A stretch of 64,000 nt of DNA from Hydrogenovibrio sp. JE_KL2 (GCF_009296185.1 NZ_WBJR01000003.1:124001-188000), one strand, 5' to 3'; shown: positions 35,896 to 46,022, counted from the first letter of the stretch. The notes: generated by a model not told the origin, from the sequence alone. Made by a program: numbers and translations.

Positions 35896-37197
35896 TTAAC
35901 TGACGGATTCTCGGCTAATGGCTCTATGGCCGATATCGGTGCGGAAGTAAACATCATCCCACTGGATTTGGTTTAAACCGATATAGGCACGTTTTTGAGC
36001 CTCAGTCACGTTTTCACCTAATGCTGTTACACATAAGACACGACCGCCCGCGGTGACCACCTCACCATTTTCATTGGTGGTTGTGCCCGCATGGAAGACT
36101 TTGATGTCTGCGGCATTTTTGATCACGTCAGAATCCAGTCCCTTGATAACATCCCCTTTACGGTAGTCATCAGGGTAACCGCCTGCCGCCATGACAACGC
36201 CAAGTGCTGCGCGGAAATCCCATTTTGCCGTTACTTCGTTCAAACGCTTGTCTAATGCAGCAAGACAAAGTTCATTTAGGTCAGACTGAAGACGCATCAT
36301 AATAGGTTGTGTTTCAGGGTCTCCAAAACGACAGTTGAATTCCAATACTTTTGGCGCACCATCAGGTGAGATCATCACGCCCGCATATAAAAAACCTGTG
36401 TAAGGCAAGCCGTCTTTTGCCATGCCTTCAATCGTAGGCTCAATGACTTCTTTCATAATGCGGTCATGTACGTCACGAGTCACGACTGGCGCAGGTGTGT
36501 AAGCCCCCATCCCGCCAGTATTTGGACCTGTGTCACCATTGTCACGCGCTTTATGATCCTGAGAGGTTGCCATTGGCAGAATATTTTTGCCATCTGCCAT
36601 GACGATAAAGCTGGCTTCTTCACCAAATAGGAATTCTTCGATAACAACACGAGCGCCCGCATCACCAAACTTGTTGCCAGCCAGCATATCTTCAACAGCG
36701 GCAATGGCTTCTTCATTGGTTTGCGCAAGGATAACACCTTTACCGGCTGCCAAGCCGTCTGCCTTGATGACGATTGGCGCGCCCATTTTCTCGATATATT
36801 CGATAGCAGGCGGGATTTCAGTGAAGACTTGGTAATCCGCGGTTGGGATATTGTGCTTCGCTAGGAAATCTTTGGAGAAAGCTTTTGAGCCTTCCAGCTG
36901 CGCAGCGCCTTTTGATGGACCGAAACATTTCAAGCCAGCCGCTTCAAAAGCATCAACCACTCCCAGTACCAATGGCACTTCAGGTCCGACAATCGTTAAA
37001 GCGATATCATTATTTTGTGCAAAATCTACCAGGTTGGGGATGTCTTCAACAGCAATATTGACGTTTTCCAACTTAGGTTCAAGTGCGGTTCCGGCATTGC
37101 CAGGTGCAACAAAGACTTTAGTTACTTTGCTTGATTGCGCCGATTTCCATGCCAGTGCGTGTTCACGACCACCACTTCCGATAACTAATACATTCAT
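35896..37197 (-). CDS. purD: Phosphoribosylamine-glycine ligase (GARS)
   Basis: A 433-residue ATP-grasp ligase joining phosphoribosylamine and glycine, step 2 of purine synthesis. N-terminal MNVLVIGSGGREHALAWK, ATP-grasp core with GDTGPNTGGMGAYTPAP and FLYAGVMISPDG...LEFNCRFGDPETQ are all present. It lies after purH, separated by 194 bases containing a hairpin element. It contains an intragenic copy of the 19-mer (37021-37039) read as PNLVDF, at the place where E. coli PurD has PALLDF, with no insertion. Confidence 0.97.
   Translation of the reverse strand: MNVLVIGSGGREHALAWKSAQSSKVTKVFVAPGNAGTALEPKLENVNIAVEDIPNLVDFAQNNDIALTIVGPEVPLVLGVVDAFEAAGLKCFGPSKGAAQLEGSKAFSKDFLAKHNIPTADYQVFTEIPPAIEYIEKMGAPIVIKADGLAAGKGVILAQTNEEAIAAVEDMLAGNKFGDAGARVVIEEFLFGEEASFIVMADGKNILPMATSQDHKARDNGDTGPNTGGMGAYTPAPVVTRDVHDRIMKEVIEPTIEGMAKDGLPYTGFLYAGVMISPDGAPKVLEFNCRFGDPETQPIMMRLQSDLNELCLAALDKRLNEVTAKWDFRAALGVVMAAGGYPDDYRKGDVIKGLDSDVIKNAADIKVFHAGTTTNENGEVVTAGGRVLCVTALGENVTEAQKRAYIGLNQIQWDDVYFRTDIGHRAISRESVS
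37021..37039 (-). repeat. 19-mer copy inside purD
   Basis: AAAATCTACCAGGTTGGGG, T-variant, entirely within the purD coding sequence. Read on the purD strand it gives CCC-AAC-CTG-GTA-GAT-TTT, Pro-Asn-Leu-Val-Asp-Phe. The reading frame equals that of the intragenic copy at 60228. Confidence 0.9.
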
Positions 37198-37289
37198 TAT
37201 TTTTGACTCTCTCTTCCGAGTTAGAAATTTGTTTATTTTTCTATTTTAAAACTAGCGCTTTGCACTACATCAGGGTAATGAGCGTTTTG

Positions 37290-37378
37290 CTTGCGTTCGA
37301 GGCGGGCAGTAAAACCGGAGCGGAGTGTACTTAGAGTACATGAGCACCGGAAGTTTACTGCTCAACGAAGAAATCAAG
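37290..37378. repeat. Imperfect palindrome between purH and purD
   Basis: CTTG (37290) pairs with CAAG (37375), GCAGTAAA (37306-37313) with TTTACTGC (37354-37361), CCGG with CCGG and TGTACT-TAG-AGTACA forms the tip. It looks like a MITE- or REP-type hairpin lodged in the operon, with possible influence on purH-purD coupling. Confidence 0.7.
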
Positions 37379-37391
37379 TAAATAAACCCCT

Positions 37392-38954
37392 TTAATGTTT
37401 GAAGTGGCGCATCCCTGTAAACACCATCGCAATACCATGTTCGTTAGCGGCATCGATGACTTCCTGATCGCGCATCGATCCGCCTGGGTGGATGACCGCA
37501 GTAATCCCTGCCGCTGCTGCCGCATCAATACCGTCTCGGAAAGGGAAGAAAGCATCAGAAGCCATGACTGAACCAGGGACTTCCAAACCTTCGTCCGCTG
37601 CTTTGATACCTGCGATTTTAGCAGAGTAAACGCGGCTCATTTGTCCTGCGCCCACACCGATCGTCATGCCGTCTTTGACATAAACAATGGCGTTCGACTT
37701 AACGTATTTGGCGACTTTCCAAGCAAAGAGTAGGTCTGCCATTTCTTTTGCAGAAGGTGTACGCTCAGTAACAACCTTTAAGTCTGCTTCGGTTACGCTA
37801 CCTAGGTCACGATCTTGAACCAATAAGCCGCCAGTCACACGTTTGTAATCATAAGCTGCTTGCTGTTCTCCGAGTTCGCCGCAAGCTAAAAGACGCACGT
37901 TTTGTTTGCTGGCAACGACCGCTTCGGCTTCCTTGGAAACACTTGGTGCAATGATGACTTCAACGAACTGACGATCAACAATCGCTTGTGCTGTTTCTGC
38001 ATCCAATTCACGGTTAAAAGCGATAATGCCACCGAATGCGGAAGTTGGATCGGTTTTGTAAGCACGGTCATAAGCTTCAAATAAACTGGCGCCAATAGAA
38101 ACCCCGCAAGGATTAGCGTGTTTAACGATAACACAAGCCGTGTCGTCAAAGGTTTTTACCAACTCCAGCGCCGCATCTGTATCTGCGATATTGTTGAAAG
38201 AAAGCTCTTTTCCTTGAATTTGGGTTGCAGTGGAAATAGAGGCTTCAGTTGGGTTGCGCTCAGTATAGAAAGCCGCTGCTTGGTGAGGGTTCTCGCCATA
38301 ACGCATACTTTGCTTCTTAACGAATTGTGTTGAGTAGGTGCGTGGGAATTTGTCTTCAGCATTGTCGGTAAACATGGTGCCGAAATAGTTTGCAATTGCA
38401 CCGTCATAACGAGCCGTTTGCTCAAACGTTTTGATTGCCAAATCAAAACGGGTTGCATGGCTAAGTTGACCATTGTTTGCAGACAGTTCTTCAAGGATGC
38501 GTGAGTAGTCAGCAGGGTCTGTTACCACCGCAACGTCTTTATGGTTTTTAGCGGCAGAGCGCAACATGGTTGGACCACCGATGTCGATGTTTTCAACAGC
38601 GTCTTCCAAAGAGCAATCGGCTTTCGCAACCGTTGCTTCAAAAGGGTAAAGGTTGACAACCACCATGTCGATTGGGTCAATGCCATGCTCGTTCATGATG
38701 GCATCGTCCGTACCGCGACGGCCTAGCAATCCACCGTGAATTTTAGGGTGTAATGTCTTAACACGACCATCCATCATTTCTGGAAAGCCGGTATATTCGG
38801 AAACTTCTGTAACAGGTAAGCCTGCTTCCGACAGAACTTTATAAGTTCCTCCTGTAGACAGGATGGCAACCCCCATAGAGCTGAGTGATTGGGCAAATTC
38901 CAAAATGCCGGTTTTGTCGGACACACTGATAAGCGCGCGGCGAACAGGTTTCAT
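37392..38954 (-). CDS. purH: Bifunctional AICAR formyltransferase / IMP cyclohydrolase
   Basis: A 520-residue enzyme catalysing the last two steps of IMP synthesis. The N-terminal MGS-like IMP cyclohydrolase domain (about 1-150) has [18 protein letters not shown] and [13 protein letters not shown]. The C-terminal transformylase domain (about 200-520) has [31 protein letters not shown] and [15 protein letters not shown]. The length is normal. It follows fis on the same strand, 38 bases away, in the classic order. Confidence 0.97.
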   Translation of the reverse strand: MKPVRRALISVSDKTGILEFAQSLSSMGVAILSTGGTYKVLSEAGLPVTEVSEYTGFPEMMDGRVKTLHPKIHGGLLGRRGTDDAIMNEHGIDPIDMVVVNLYPFEATVAKADCSLEDAVENIDIGGPTMLRSAAKNHKDVAVVTDPADYSRILEELSANNGQLSHATRFDLAIKTFEQTARYDGAIANYFGTMFTDNAEDKFPRTYSTQFVKKQSMRYGENPHQAAAFYTERNPTEASISTATQIQGKELSFNNIADTDAALELVKTFDDTACVIVKHANPCGVSIGASLFEAYDRAYKTDPTSAFGGIIAFNRELDAETAQAIVDRQFVEVIIAPSVSKEAEAVVASKQNVRLLACGELGEQQAAYDYKRVTGGLLVQDRDLGSVTEADLKVVTERTPSAKEMADLLFAWKVAKYVKSNAIVYVKDGMTIGVGAGQMSRVYSAKIAGIKAADEGLEVPGSVMASDAFFPFRDGIDAAAAAGITAVIHPGGSMRDQEVIDAANEHGIAMVFTGMRHFKH

Positions 38955-38992
38955 AGTTTTTCTCCGAAGTTAAATAACATAAAATTTGGTTT

Positions 38993-39250
38993 TTAAGGTT
39001 TTGAAATCTGGTAGGTTTGAATCTTTTTTCTCAAGGTGTTTCGGTTGATGCCGAGAATATCTGCCGCCTTGCTCTGATTGTATTCAGTGTGATTCAAAAT
39101 ATATTCGATCATCGGTTTTTCAACTTGTCCGATGACGAGCTGGTAAACATCTGAAGGCACTTCTTCTTGCAGAGTTTTGAAATAAGCATCTAGTGTCGTG
39201 GTGACGTGATCGCTTAAAGAGCTATGCTGTTTTTCATTAAATGAAGTCAT
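38993..39250 (-). CDS. fis: DNA-binding protein Fis
   Basis: An 85-residue nucleoid-associated regulator. The C-terminal HTH reads NQSKAADILGINRNTLRKKI, the Fis signature, and PMIEYILNHTEYNQ precedes it. Slightly shorter than E. coli Fis (98). The start ATG overlaps the dusB stop (ATGA), the conserved dusB-fis arrangement, implying translational coupling. Confidence 0.94.
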   Translation of the reverse strand: MTSFNEKQHSSLSDHVTTTLDAYFKTLQEEVPSDVYQLVIGQVEKPMIEYILNHTEYNQSKAADILGINRNTLRKKIQTYQISKP

Positions 39251-40227
39251 GGTTTAAAAAACTCTTTTACTAACTCAAGCTGTGCTTGAGCGCTACTTAG
39301 TTGGTTAAATTGTTTTCTAAGTTCGGTGCCGTTTGTAAGATGTTGGCTGTACCAGCCTATATGTTTTCTGGCTATGCGGTGCCCTTGTATTTCTCCATAG
39401 AGCTGATAAAGACCGTTCAAATGTTGCATGACGACCGCTTCTATTTCAGCTGGGGAAGGCTTTTCCAATAGCGTTTGCGTGTCAAGATAGTGGGAAATCT
39501 GCTTAAATAACCAAGGGTTACCTTGGGCAGCGCGCCCTATCATGATGCCATCGCAAGCTGTATATTTTAATACAAAATCCGCATCCTCGGGGGTGCAAAT
39601 ATCACCATTTGCAATGACCGGAATTGAGACAGAAGCCTTTACATCTCGAATGGTGTCATATTCGGCTTTGCCATTGAATTTGTCCACACGCGTGCGACCA
39701 TGAATAGTGATGGCAGAAAGTCCGCAGGCTTCCGCCAGTTTGGCGATTTCCAGTGCGTTTTTGTTTTCCGGTGAGGTGCCGGTACGAATTTTGACGGTTA
39801 CCGGTAGATCGACTGATTTTTGTACGGTCTCAAAAATGGCTTGTACGCGTTCAGGGTAAGCCAATAATGCTGAACCGGCGGCCACGTCGCAAACCTTCTT
39901 CGCAGGGCAGCCCATATTGAGGTCAATGACTTGAGCACCTTTGTCTTGTTGCCATTTTGCCGCTTCTGACAATTCTTCCGGGTCTGTTCCCAGCAGTTGA
40001 ACGATACGCGGTGATTCTTCGCTTTCGTCAGCATGACGGCTGGAGGATTTGGCAGACTGCCAAAGTTCTTTTTTGGACGCCACCATTTCCGAAACGGCAT
40101 AGTCCGCACCTAATGCACGAGCAATATCCCTAAACACTCTGTCGGTTACACCCGCCATCGGTGCTAGCGCAAGCGTTGGCTTGTTGGTGTTTTGAGTGCT
40201 GTTAAGGGATGCGTATGAAAAGGCCAT
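39247..40227 (-). CDS. dusB: tRNA-dihydrouridine synthase B
   Basis: A 326-residue FMN enzyme reducing uridine in the tRNA D-loop. Motifs: LAPMAGVTDRVFRDIARALGADYAVSEMV at the N-terminus, DLNMGCPAKKVCDVAAGSALL with the catalytic Cys, and TIHGRTRVDKFNGKAEYD. It lies between prmA and fis. DusB rather than DusA/C is supported by the fis linkage and the K-V-C catalytic block. Confidence 0.95.
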   Translation of the reverse strand: MAFSYASLNSTQNTNKPTLALAPMAGVTDRVFRDIARALGADYAVSEMVASKKELWQSAKSSSRHADESEESPRIVQLLGTDPEELSEAAKWQQDKGAQVIDLNMGCPAKKVCDVAAGSALLAYPERVQAIFETVQKSVDLPVTVKIRTGTSPENKNALEIAKLAEACGLSAITIHGRTRVDKFNGKAEYDTIRDVKASVSIPVIANGDICTPEDADFVLKYTACDGIMIGRAAQGNPWLFKQISHYLDTQTLLEKPSPAEIEAVVMQHLNGLYQLYGEIQGHRIARKHIGWYSQHLTNGTELRKQFNQLSSAQAQLELVKEFFKP

Positions 40228-40252
40228 GTTTTAGTTTGTAACACTTTTGGGT

Positions 40253-41128
40253 TTAGTGCTTCTGAAATGTTAGTTGAGTCCACTCATCCAGCTGATTATG
40301 CTCAAGCAGATCAAACCCTTGGGTTTGATAGTGAGAAATCAGATCCTGCGCTTGGGTGGTCAAGATGCCTGACAATACCAGCGTACCTTGAGGTTTCGTT
40401 AAACGATGAAACTCTGGGGACAGTTCCTTAAGCGGACCAGCAAGGATGTTGGCAATCAGAACATCAGCAGGATCGGATTTAAAGCTCTCTACCAGAGCGA
40501 ACGCGATCTGGGCATTATTTCGTTCAGCGTTTTGTTCACTGGCAATAATGGCTTGAGGGTCAATGTCGGTACCCTTCACTTTTGTCGCGCCAAGCTTGGA
40601 CGCAGCTAGAGCTAAAATGCCGGAGCCACAGCCATAATCAATCACCGTTTTGCCGGCAGGAGGGTTGGCATCCAGCCAAGTTAAACACATGGCAGTGGTG
40701 GGGTGAGTGCCTGTGCCAAATGCCATTCCTGGATCCAGCATTAAGTTGGCGGCATCGGGCTGCGGCGCTTCGCACCAGCTAGGAACAATCCATAGTTTGT
40801 CGCCAAATTGCATTGGCTGGAATTGATCCATCCAAGCACGAATCCAATCTTTATCTTCAAGGGCTTCGACTTTGAAAGTTGCATCTTTGAGTTCTGGAAC
40901 GATGGAAGTCACCAAGTCTAAGATGGGCTGGACTTCAACCTCGGCATCAAATAGCGCCTGTACGGTTGTGTGTTGCCAAATCGGCGTGGTGCCGAGCTCC
41001 GGCTCATAAATCGGACGATCTTCAGCATCGATAAAAGTCACTGAAGCGGCATTGGCTTCCATAAAAGCATCCGATAAAGGTTCAGCCAATTTTTCTTCGA
41101 CGGTGAGGTTGATTTGTATCCAAGCCAT
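40253..41128 (-). CDS. prmA: Ribosomal protein L11 methyltransferase
   Basis: A 291-residue SAM-dependent enzyme that trimethylates L11. N-terminal substrate-binding domain about 1-90; methyltransferase domain has DPGMAFGTGTHPTTAMCLTWL, VIDYGCGSGILALAASKLGA (motif I), GTDIDPQAI and LIANILAGPLKEL (NxxAxP-like catalytic loop). It follows accC across a terminator, so its transcription may start separately. Confidence 0.95.
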   Translation of the reverse strand: MAWIQINLTVEEKLAEPLSDAFMEANAASVTFIDAEDRPIYEPELGTTPIWQHTTVQALFDAEVEVQPILDLVTSIVPELKDATFKVEALEDKDWIRAWMDQFQPMQFGDKLWIVPSWCEAPQPDAANLMLDPGMAFGTGTHPTTAMCLTWLDANPPAGKTVIDYGCGSGILALAASKLGATKVKGTDIDPQAIIASEQNAERNNAQIAFALVESFKSDPADVLIANILAGPLKELSPEFHRLTKPQGTLVLSGILTTQAQDLISHYQTQGFDLLEHNQLDEWTQLTFQKH

Positions 41129-41171
41129 GTATATTTCCTAAAATATCTTTTTAAGATTTCTAAAACGAAAA

Positions 41172-41207
41172 AACCACGGGTAAGGGCAAGCAGCACCTTC
41201 CGTGGTT
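41172..41207 (-). terminator. Intrinsic terminator after accC
   Basis: AACCACGG pairs with CCGTGGTT across 20 bases, with a T run on the minus strand. Partial termination after accBC is likely, before prmA. Confidence 0.75.
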
Positions 41208-41228
41208 ATTGAAATCAATCGTGAGAAC

Positions 41229-42578
41229 TTAAACTAGGTGTTCTAATCTATGCTCTAAGTAGTGGATGTTTTGTCCGCCTTCGCAGAAGCCAGCATCGTT
41301 CATGATTTCGCGTTGCATGTGAATGTTGGTTTCAATCCCTTTGATAATCAGTTCTTGAAGAGCAACATCCATTTTGCTGATGGCTGTCTTGCGGTCATTA
41401 CCATAGCAAATCAGTTTCCCGATCATGGAATCGTAATTTGGTGGAACCGGATAGCCTGTATAAATGTGAGAATCCCATCGAACACCCAATCCACCAGCCA
41501 AGTGCAATCTGTCGATTGTGCCTGGAGAAGGAATGAAGTTTTTCGCAGGGTTTTCCGCGTTGATACGGCACTCAATCGCATGGCCACGAATTTCAATGTC
41601 TTCTTGTTTGAGAGACAAAGGTTCCCCCATGGCTATTTTGATTTGTTCTTTAACCAAGTCGACACCGGTGACTTGTTCTGTTACCGGGTGCTCTACCTGA
41701 AGGCGGGTGTTCATTTCGATGAAGTAAAACTCGCCATTTTCATATAGGAACTCAAAGGTTCCGGCACCACGGTAGCCGATTTCAATACAAGCGTTGACAC
41801 AAGCCGTACCGATTCTGTTGCGTTGCTCATCGGTAATGCCTGGTGCAGGGGCTTCTTCGACCACTTTTTGGTGACGACGCTGCATAGAGCAATCACGTTC
41901 ACCAAGGTGGACTGCATTGCCTTGACCATCAGCCAATACCTGAATTTCGATATGGCGAGGGTTTTCAAGGAATTTCTCCATATAAACTTCTGGGTTGCCG
42001 AAGAAGCTACCCGCTTCTGATTTGGTCAACTGGATGGATTTAATCAGGTTGGCTTCAGTATGAACCACGCGCATACCACGTCCACCGCCACCACCGGATG
42101 CTTTGATGATGATTGGGTAGCCAATTTCTTTTGCCATGCGTTTGTTTTCGTCATCATTGTCACCCAAAGGTCCGCCTGAACCAGGAACAGTAGGAACGCC
42201 AGCTGCGACCATTGCTTTAATGGCAGAAACCTTGTCACCCATGATGCGGATAGTTTCGGCTTTAGGGCCGATGAAAACAAAACCACTTTCTTCGACGCGC
42301 TCCGCAAAGTCGGCGTTTTCAGATAAGAAACCATAACCAGGATGGATGGCTTCGGCATCGGTAATCTCTGCCGCTGCAATGATGGCAGGAACATTCAAAT
42401 AACTTTCAGAAGAAGGCGCAGGTCCGATACAGACTGATTCGTCTGCAAGAAGAACATGTTTTAAGTTAGCGTCAGCGGTGGAATGAACCGCAACGGTCTT
42501 AATGCCCATTTCTTTACAGGCACGTAAGACGCGAAGGGCGATTTCACCACGGTTCGCGATTAGTATTTTTTCAATCAT
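41229..42578 (-). CDS. accC: Acetyl-CoA carboxylase, biotin carboxylase subunit
   Basis: A 449-residue ATP-grasp enzyme that carboxylates biotin on AccB, first step of fatty acid synthesis. Motifs: [32 protein letters not shown] (glycine-rich loop), [21 protein letters not shown] and [16 protein letters not shown]. It is 20 bases after accB, in the same operon. All expected catalytic segments are intact and length equals E. coli AccC. Confidence 0.98.
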   Translation of the reverse strand: MIEKILIANRGEIALRVLRACKEMGIKTVAVHSTADANLKHVLLADESVCIGPAPSSESYLNVPAIIAAAEITDAEAIHPGYGFLSENADFAERVEESGFVFIGPKAETIRIMGDKVSAIKAMVAAGVPTVPGSGGPLGDNDDENKRMAKEIGYPIIIKASGGGGGRGMRVVHTEANLIKSIQLTKSEAGSFFGNPEVYMEKFLENPRHIEIQVLADGQGNAVHLGERDCSMQRRHQKVVEEAPAPGITDEQRNRIGTACVNACIEIGYRGAGTFEFLYENGEFYFIEMNTRLQVEHPVTEQVTGVDLVKEQIKIAMGEPLSLKQEDIEIRGHAIECRINAENPAKNFIPSPGTIDRLHLAGGLGVRWDSHIYTGYPVPPNYDSMIGKLICYGNDRKTAISKMDVALQELIIKGIETNIHMQREIMNDAGFCEGGQNIHYLEHRLEHLV

Positions 42579-42598
42579 AGCTTCTCCGCGGAGTCTGA

Positions 42599-43057
42599 TT
42601 ATTCAATAACGAATAGGGTTTGACCAAACTCAACTGGTTCAGCGTTCTGAACCAATACTTGCTTGATGGTTCCAGACTTATCCGCTTCGATTGGGTTCAT
42701 GATTTTCATTGCTTCGATAATACAAAGCGTATCGCCTTCGGAAACTTTGTCGCCGACTTTAACGAAAGCCGCGGCATCCGGTGAAGGTGCTGAGTAGAAA
42801 GTCCCGACCATTGGAGACGCTACCTTGTGACCAGAAACTTCTGGCGCAGCGGCAGGAGCAGAAGGCTCTTGTACTGGTGCAGCAGCAGGAGCTGGAGCGT
42901 GCATCATCGCTTGAGGCGCCATAGTTGGTGCTTGCATATAAACAGGCTCCTGGCTACGCGTAATACGAATGTTGTGTTCGCCTTCTTTGATTTCGATTTC
43001 GGCAATATCGGATTGTTCTACGATTTCGATAAGCTTGCGAATTGATCGAATGTCCAT
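42599..43057 (-). CDS. accB: Biotin carboxyl carrier protein of acetyl-CoA carboxylase
   Basis: A 152-residue carrier. The N-terminal region ([26 protein letters not shown]) is followed by an Ala/Pro-rich linker (about 45-80) and a biotinyl domain with the EAMKIMN motif, whose Lys is biotinylated. It heads accBC, with aroQ upstream. Confidence 0.97.
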   Translation of the reverse strand: MDIRSIRKLIEIVEQSDIAEIEIKEGEHNIRITRSQEPVYMQAPTMAPQAMMHAPAPAAAPVQEPSAPAAAPEVSGHKVASPMVGTFYSAPSPDAAAFVKVGDKVSEGDTLCIIEAMKIMNPIEADKSGTIKQVLVQNAEPVEFGQTLFVIE

Positions 43058-43109
43058 CTTCGGAGTACCTCTAATTAATATTTAAAATTAAATTCATGTG
43101 ATTCTGTTG

Positions 43110-43547
43110 TCATTTCAGTTTTTCAACTGCAGCAGCGAGTGCCAATTGATAGCCGATTGGCCCTAGGCCAGCAATAACCCCTTCCGCTAGGTCTGAAAAG
43201 AAGGAGTGCTGACGAAAATCTTCACGTTTGTGAATATTTGACAGGTGTATTTCAATAAATGGGATTTTGACAGTTGCCATGGCGTCACGAAGGGCAACGC
43301 TCGTGTGCGTGAAAGCAGCGGGGTTAATCAATATGAAATCAATTTTCTCATCCAATGCTTCTTGGACGCGTTCAACCAGTTCGTGTTCCGCATTGCTTTG
43401 GAAATGATGTAGACGAACTTCATACTCATCCGCCAAGGTTTCAAGTTCTTCGATAATGTCGGATAGGGTTTGTCTACCGTAATGTTCAGGTTCACGCTTG
43501 CCAAGCATATTAAGGTTGGGACCGTTCAGTACCAAAATGTTTGCCAT
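43110..43547 (-). CDS. aroQ: Type II 3-dehydroquinate dehydratase
   Basis: A 145-residue shikimate-pathway enzyme that dehydrates 3-dehydroquinate. Motifs: [19 protein letters not shown] (with the catalytic Tyr), [31 protein letters not shown] and [17 protein letters not shown]. It is the first gene of the aroQ-accB-accC cluster, 52 bases before accB. Confidence 0.97.
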   Translation of the reverse strand: MANILVLNGPNLNMLGKREPEHYGRQTLSDIIEELETLADEYEVRLHHFQSNAEHELVERVQEALDEKIDFILINPAAFTHTSVALRDAMATVKIPFIEIHLSNIHKREDFRQHSFFSDLAEGVIAGLGPIGYQLALAAAVEKLK

Positions 43548-43719
43548 GAATACACCCTAGGATTTTGAAGAATAAAGTTGTTTATAAATTTTTGAAATTA
43601 TACCTAAATATCAATAAAAACGATACCGAAACTCGTTAAAAGTCTATTGAAAATGCGTGAAATGTTTTGAAAGTGGCGCTTGAGTGCAAGAAGAGGGGTT
43701 TTGACGTTAAAAAGCATGT

Positions 43720-43759
43720 CCCCAACCTGGCAGATTATTGAAAATCTACCAGGTTGGGG
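43720..43759. repeat. Inverted pair of the 19-mer, opposite polarity
   Basis: A plus copy (43720-43738, ending GATTAT) and a minus copy (43741-43759) face the other way from the pair at 4392, so the 17-base stem CCCCAACCTGGCAGATT / AATCTACCAGGTTGGGG has its T and A tracts in the loop. It lies right after the dsbD stop codon. Without a trailing T run it is a poor terminator, yet the pair is retained. Confidence 0.85.
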
Positions 43760-43764
43760 GTGTT

Positions 43765-45975
43765 TTAGTTGAATGAAGCCTGGATGTTTTTAGAGAACTG
43801 CTCAGGCTTTTGAAAGCCAATGACGCGGCTTTGTCTGGCTTCCTGACCATCCTTGAAGAATAGGATGGCTGGTGGCCCGATAATGCCAAATGCTTTCATT
43901 AGGGCTTTATCGTTCTCGTTGTTGGCGGTTACATCTACCTGAAGCAGTGTTACGCCTTTAAGTTGTTGCATGATGCCAGGATCGGAAAACGTGAATTTCT
44001 CCATTTCCTTACAGCTAACGCACCAGTCTGCATAGAAGTCGAGCATAACGGGCTTGCCTTTGGCGACTTCTGCTTTCAGTTCATCAAGTGTGGTGATTTT
44101 CTTGAAAGCCAGGTGTTGTTCAGCGGCAGCAGAAGAGCCACCGGCACCACCTTGATAAACTTTTAAAGGCTGCAATGCGTCTTTACTGCCACCCGCTAAA
44201 CCGATAAATAGGATCACGCCGTAAGTCAGAAGGATAAATCCGATGGATTTAGCCAATTTCGACCAGCCGGATTTTTCACCGATTGGCTCAAGCGCGCCAA
44301 GGTAGATAGCAGAACCAATCAGAAGCGTTGCCCAAAGCACCATCGTGACGGTGTCTGGTAGGATTCGCGCTGCCATCCAAATAGCAACGCCCAACATCAA
44401 TACCCCGAATACGGCTTTGACATTTTCCATCCACATACCTGCTTTCGGTAATAGTTTCCCGGCAGAGGTTCCAAGTAGCAATAGCGGCACACCCATACCA
44501 ATACTCATGGCAAATAGTGCCGTTCCGCCCAGTAGAGCATCACCGGTTTGACCGATATAGATTAACGCTCCGGCCAGTGGTGGTGCAACACAAGGACCCA
44601 CGATCAACGCGGACAAGAAGCCCATAATCGCGACACCGGTTAGCGTACCGCCTTGTTGTTTATTAGATAGGTTGGTGATTTTGGACTGTAGGGCGCTTGG
44701 GAGTTGTAGTTCGTAGAAACCAAACATCGAAAATGACAGTAGCACGAAGATTAGGGCGAAACTGCCGATAATCCATGGGTTTTGGAACATGACCTGTAGG
44801 TTCTCACCAAACAATCCGGCCAAAACGCCCGCCACTGTGTAGGTAACAGACATTGCCAACACATAAACCAGTGACATGATGAATGCTTTACGAGTGGTTA
44901 AACTGTCGCCTTGCCCAACAATGATGCTTGATAGAATCGGAATCATCGGGAAGACACATGGCGTTAGAGATAGTAGTAGTCCAAACAGGAAGAAAGTTCC
45001 GACAACAATCCATACCGAGCTGTGTTGCAGCGTTTGGGTGATCTGATCAGTTTCGGAGATGGGTGCAGTAGAATTGCTGGTTGCCGGAGATGCAGTTGTC
45101 GCATTTGCTGAGCTGGCAGAAAGACTAACTTGTTTCTTTTCCGGTGGGTAGCATACGCCAGCTAAGTCAGAACAACCTTGATAGGTGATTTGAACTGTGC
45201 TGTTTGCTGTTAAGTTTGAGATAGGAAGCTTGGCTTCGAAATCCGTTTTGTAAACCAGTGTATCGCCAAACACTGGGTCATTACTTGGCTCTGCCTTTGG
45301 TAGCACTAGTGTGCCGAGTTGAGCAGGGCCGTTTAACACGGATGCTTTGATCTTGTCTTGGTAAAGGTGGTAACCGTTCGCCACTTTAAAGGTAAGAATC
45401 AAGTTGCCATTGTTGTCTTGATGGCTGGAGAAGGCAAAGGCCTTATCTGCTGGAAGTAGGCCGCCATCATCATTGCTGTCTGCCAGCATATCGTTCAGAC
45501 TACCCAAGCTGTTCGGGCTGTTAGAACTGCTTGCGGCAGGGATGTCAATCGAGATTTGACGCGTTTGCGGTGGATAACACACGCCAAGCTTATCGGCACA
45601 CCCTTGGTATTTCACGGTGATGGTTGCTTTTGAAAGCTTAGTCGCTTCGAAAGGTTGTTGGATATCCAGTTTATTTAAGAAAACTTCTGTCTTACCAAAA
45701 ACAGCATCATCTTTGGTGACGGCGGCGCTGAAAGTGGGGGGGGCCAGTTTTAAGTCGTTTGAGGAAATGGAGACGCGTTGTTTGTATAGGTGATAATCCT
45801 TGGCAATTGTCCAGTGAAGATGGATTTCGCCACTTTTAACTTCTGGCGTTGCCAGCTGAAATGCTTGGTTTACATCTAAAAGTTCATCATCGGCGCTTGC
45901 GTTTGCCGAGAGAGTGAATAATCCAAAAGACAACAAAAGCAGTCTTAATATCGAACGAAAAGTGGAATTTATCAT
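43765..45975 (-). CDS. dsbD: Thiol:disulfide interchange protein DsbD with doubled N-terminal domain
   Basis: A 736-residue membrane reductase that carries electrons from thioredoxin to periplasmic proteins. Signal peptide MINSTFRSILRLLLLSFGLF then two tandem nDsbD domains: Cys126 and Cys133 (YQGCADKLGVCYPP) and Cys268 and Cys275 (YQGCSDLAGVCYPP). A membrane domain follows (about 320-600) with LSLTPCVFPMIP and VGPCVAPPLAG cysteines. The C-terminal thioredoxin domain has DWCVSCKEM. E. coli DsbD (565 residues) has only one N-domain, so the duplication explains the extra length. Confidence 0.95.
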   Translation of the reverse strand: MINSTFRSILRLLLLSFGLFTLSANASADDELLDVNQAFQLATPEVKSGEIHLHWTIAKDYHLYKQRVSISSNDLKLAPPTFSAAVTKDDAVFGKTEVFLNKLDIQQPFEATKLSKATITVKYQGCADKLGVCYPPQTRQISIDIPAASSSNSPNSLGSLNDMLADSNDDGGLLPADKAFAFSSHQDNNGNLILTFKVANGYHLYQDKIKASVLNGPAQLGTLVLPKAEPSNDPVFGDTLVYKTDFEAKLPISNLTANSTVQITYQGCSDLAGVCYPPEKKQVSLSASSANATTASPATSNSTAPISETDQITQTLQHSSVWIVVGTFFLFGLLLSLTPCVFPMIPILSSIIVGQGDSLTTRKAFIMSLVYVLAMSVTYTVAGVLAGLFGENLQVMFQNPWIIGSFALIFVLLSFSMFGFYELQLPSALQSKITNLSNKQQGGTLTGVAIMGFLSALIVGPCVAPPLAGALIYIGQTGDALLGGTALFAMSIGMGVPLLLLGTSAGKLLPKAGMWMENVKAVFGVLMLGVAIWMAARILPDTVTMVLWATLLIGSAIYLGALEPIGEKSGWSKLAKSIGFILLTYGVILFIGLAGGSKDALQPLKVYQGGAGGSSAAAEQHLAFKKITTLDELKAEVAKGKPVMLDFYADWCVSCKEMEKFTFSDPGIMQQLKGVTLLQVDVTANNENDKALMKAFGIIGPPAILFFKDGQEARQSRVIGFQKPEQFSKNIQASFN

Positions 45976-46022
45976 AGTGGCGCCTTGAAAATATCTATTT
46001 TGTTATTATCTTAAAAATTAGG

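Noticed and set aside
38995-39012. Possible degraded 19-mer copy in fis (AAATCTGGTAGG region)
   Set aside because: Only partial similarity and the GGTTGGGG end is not conserved; counted as chance.
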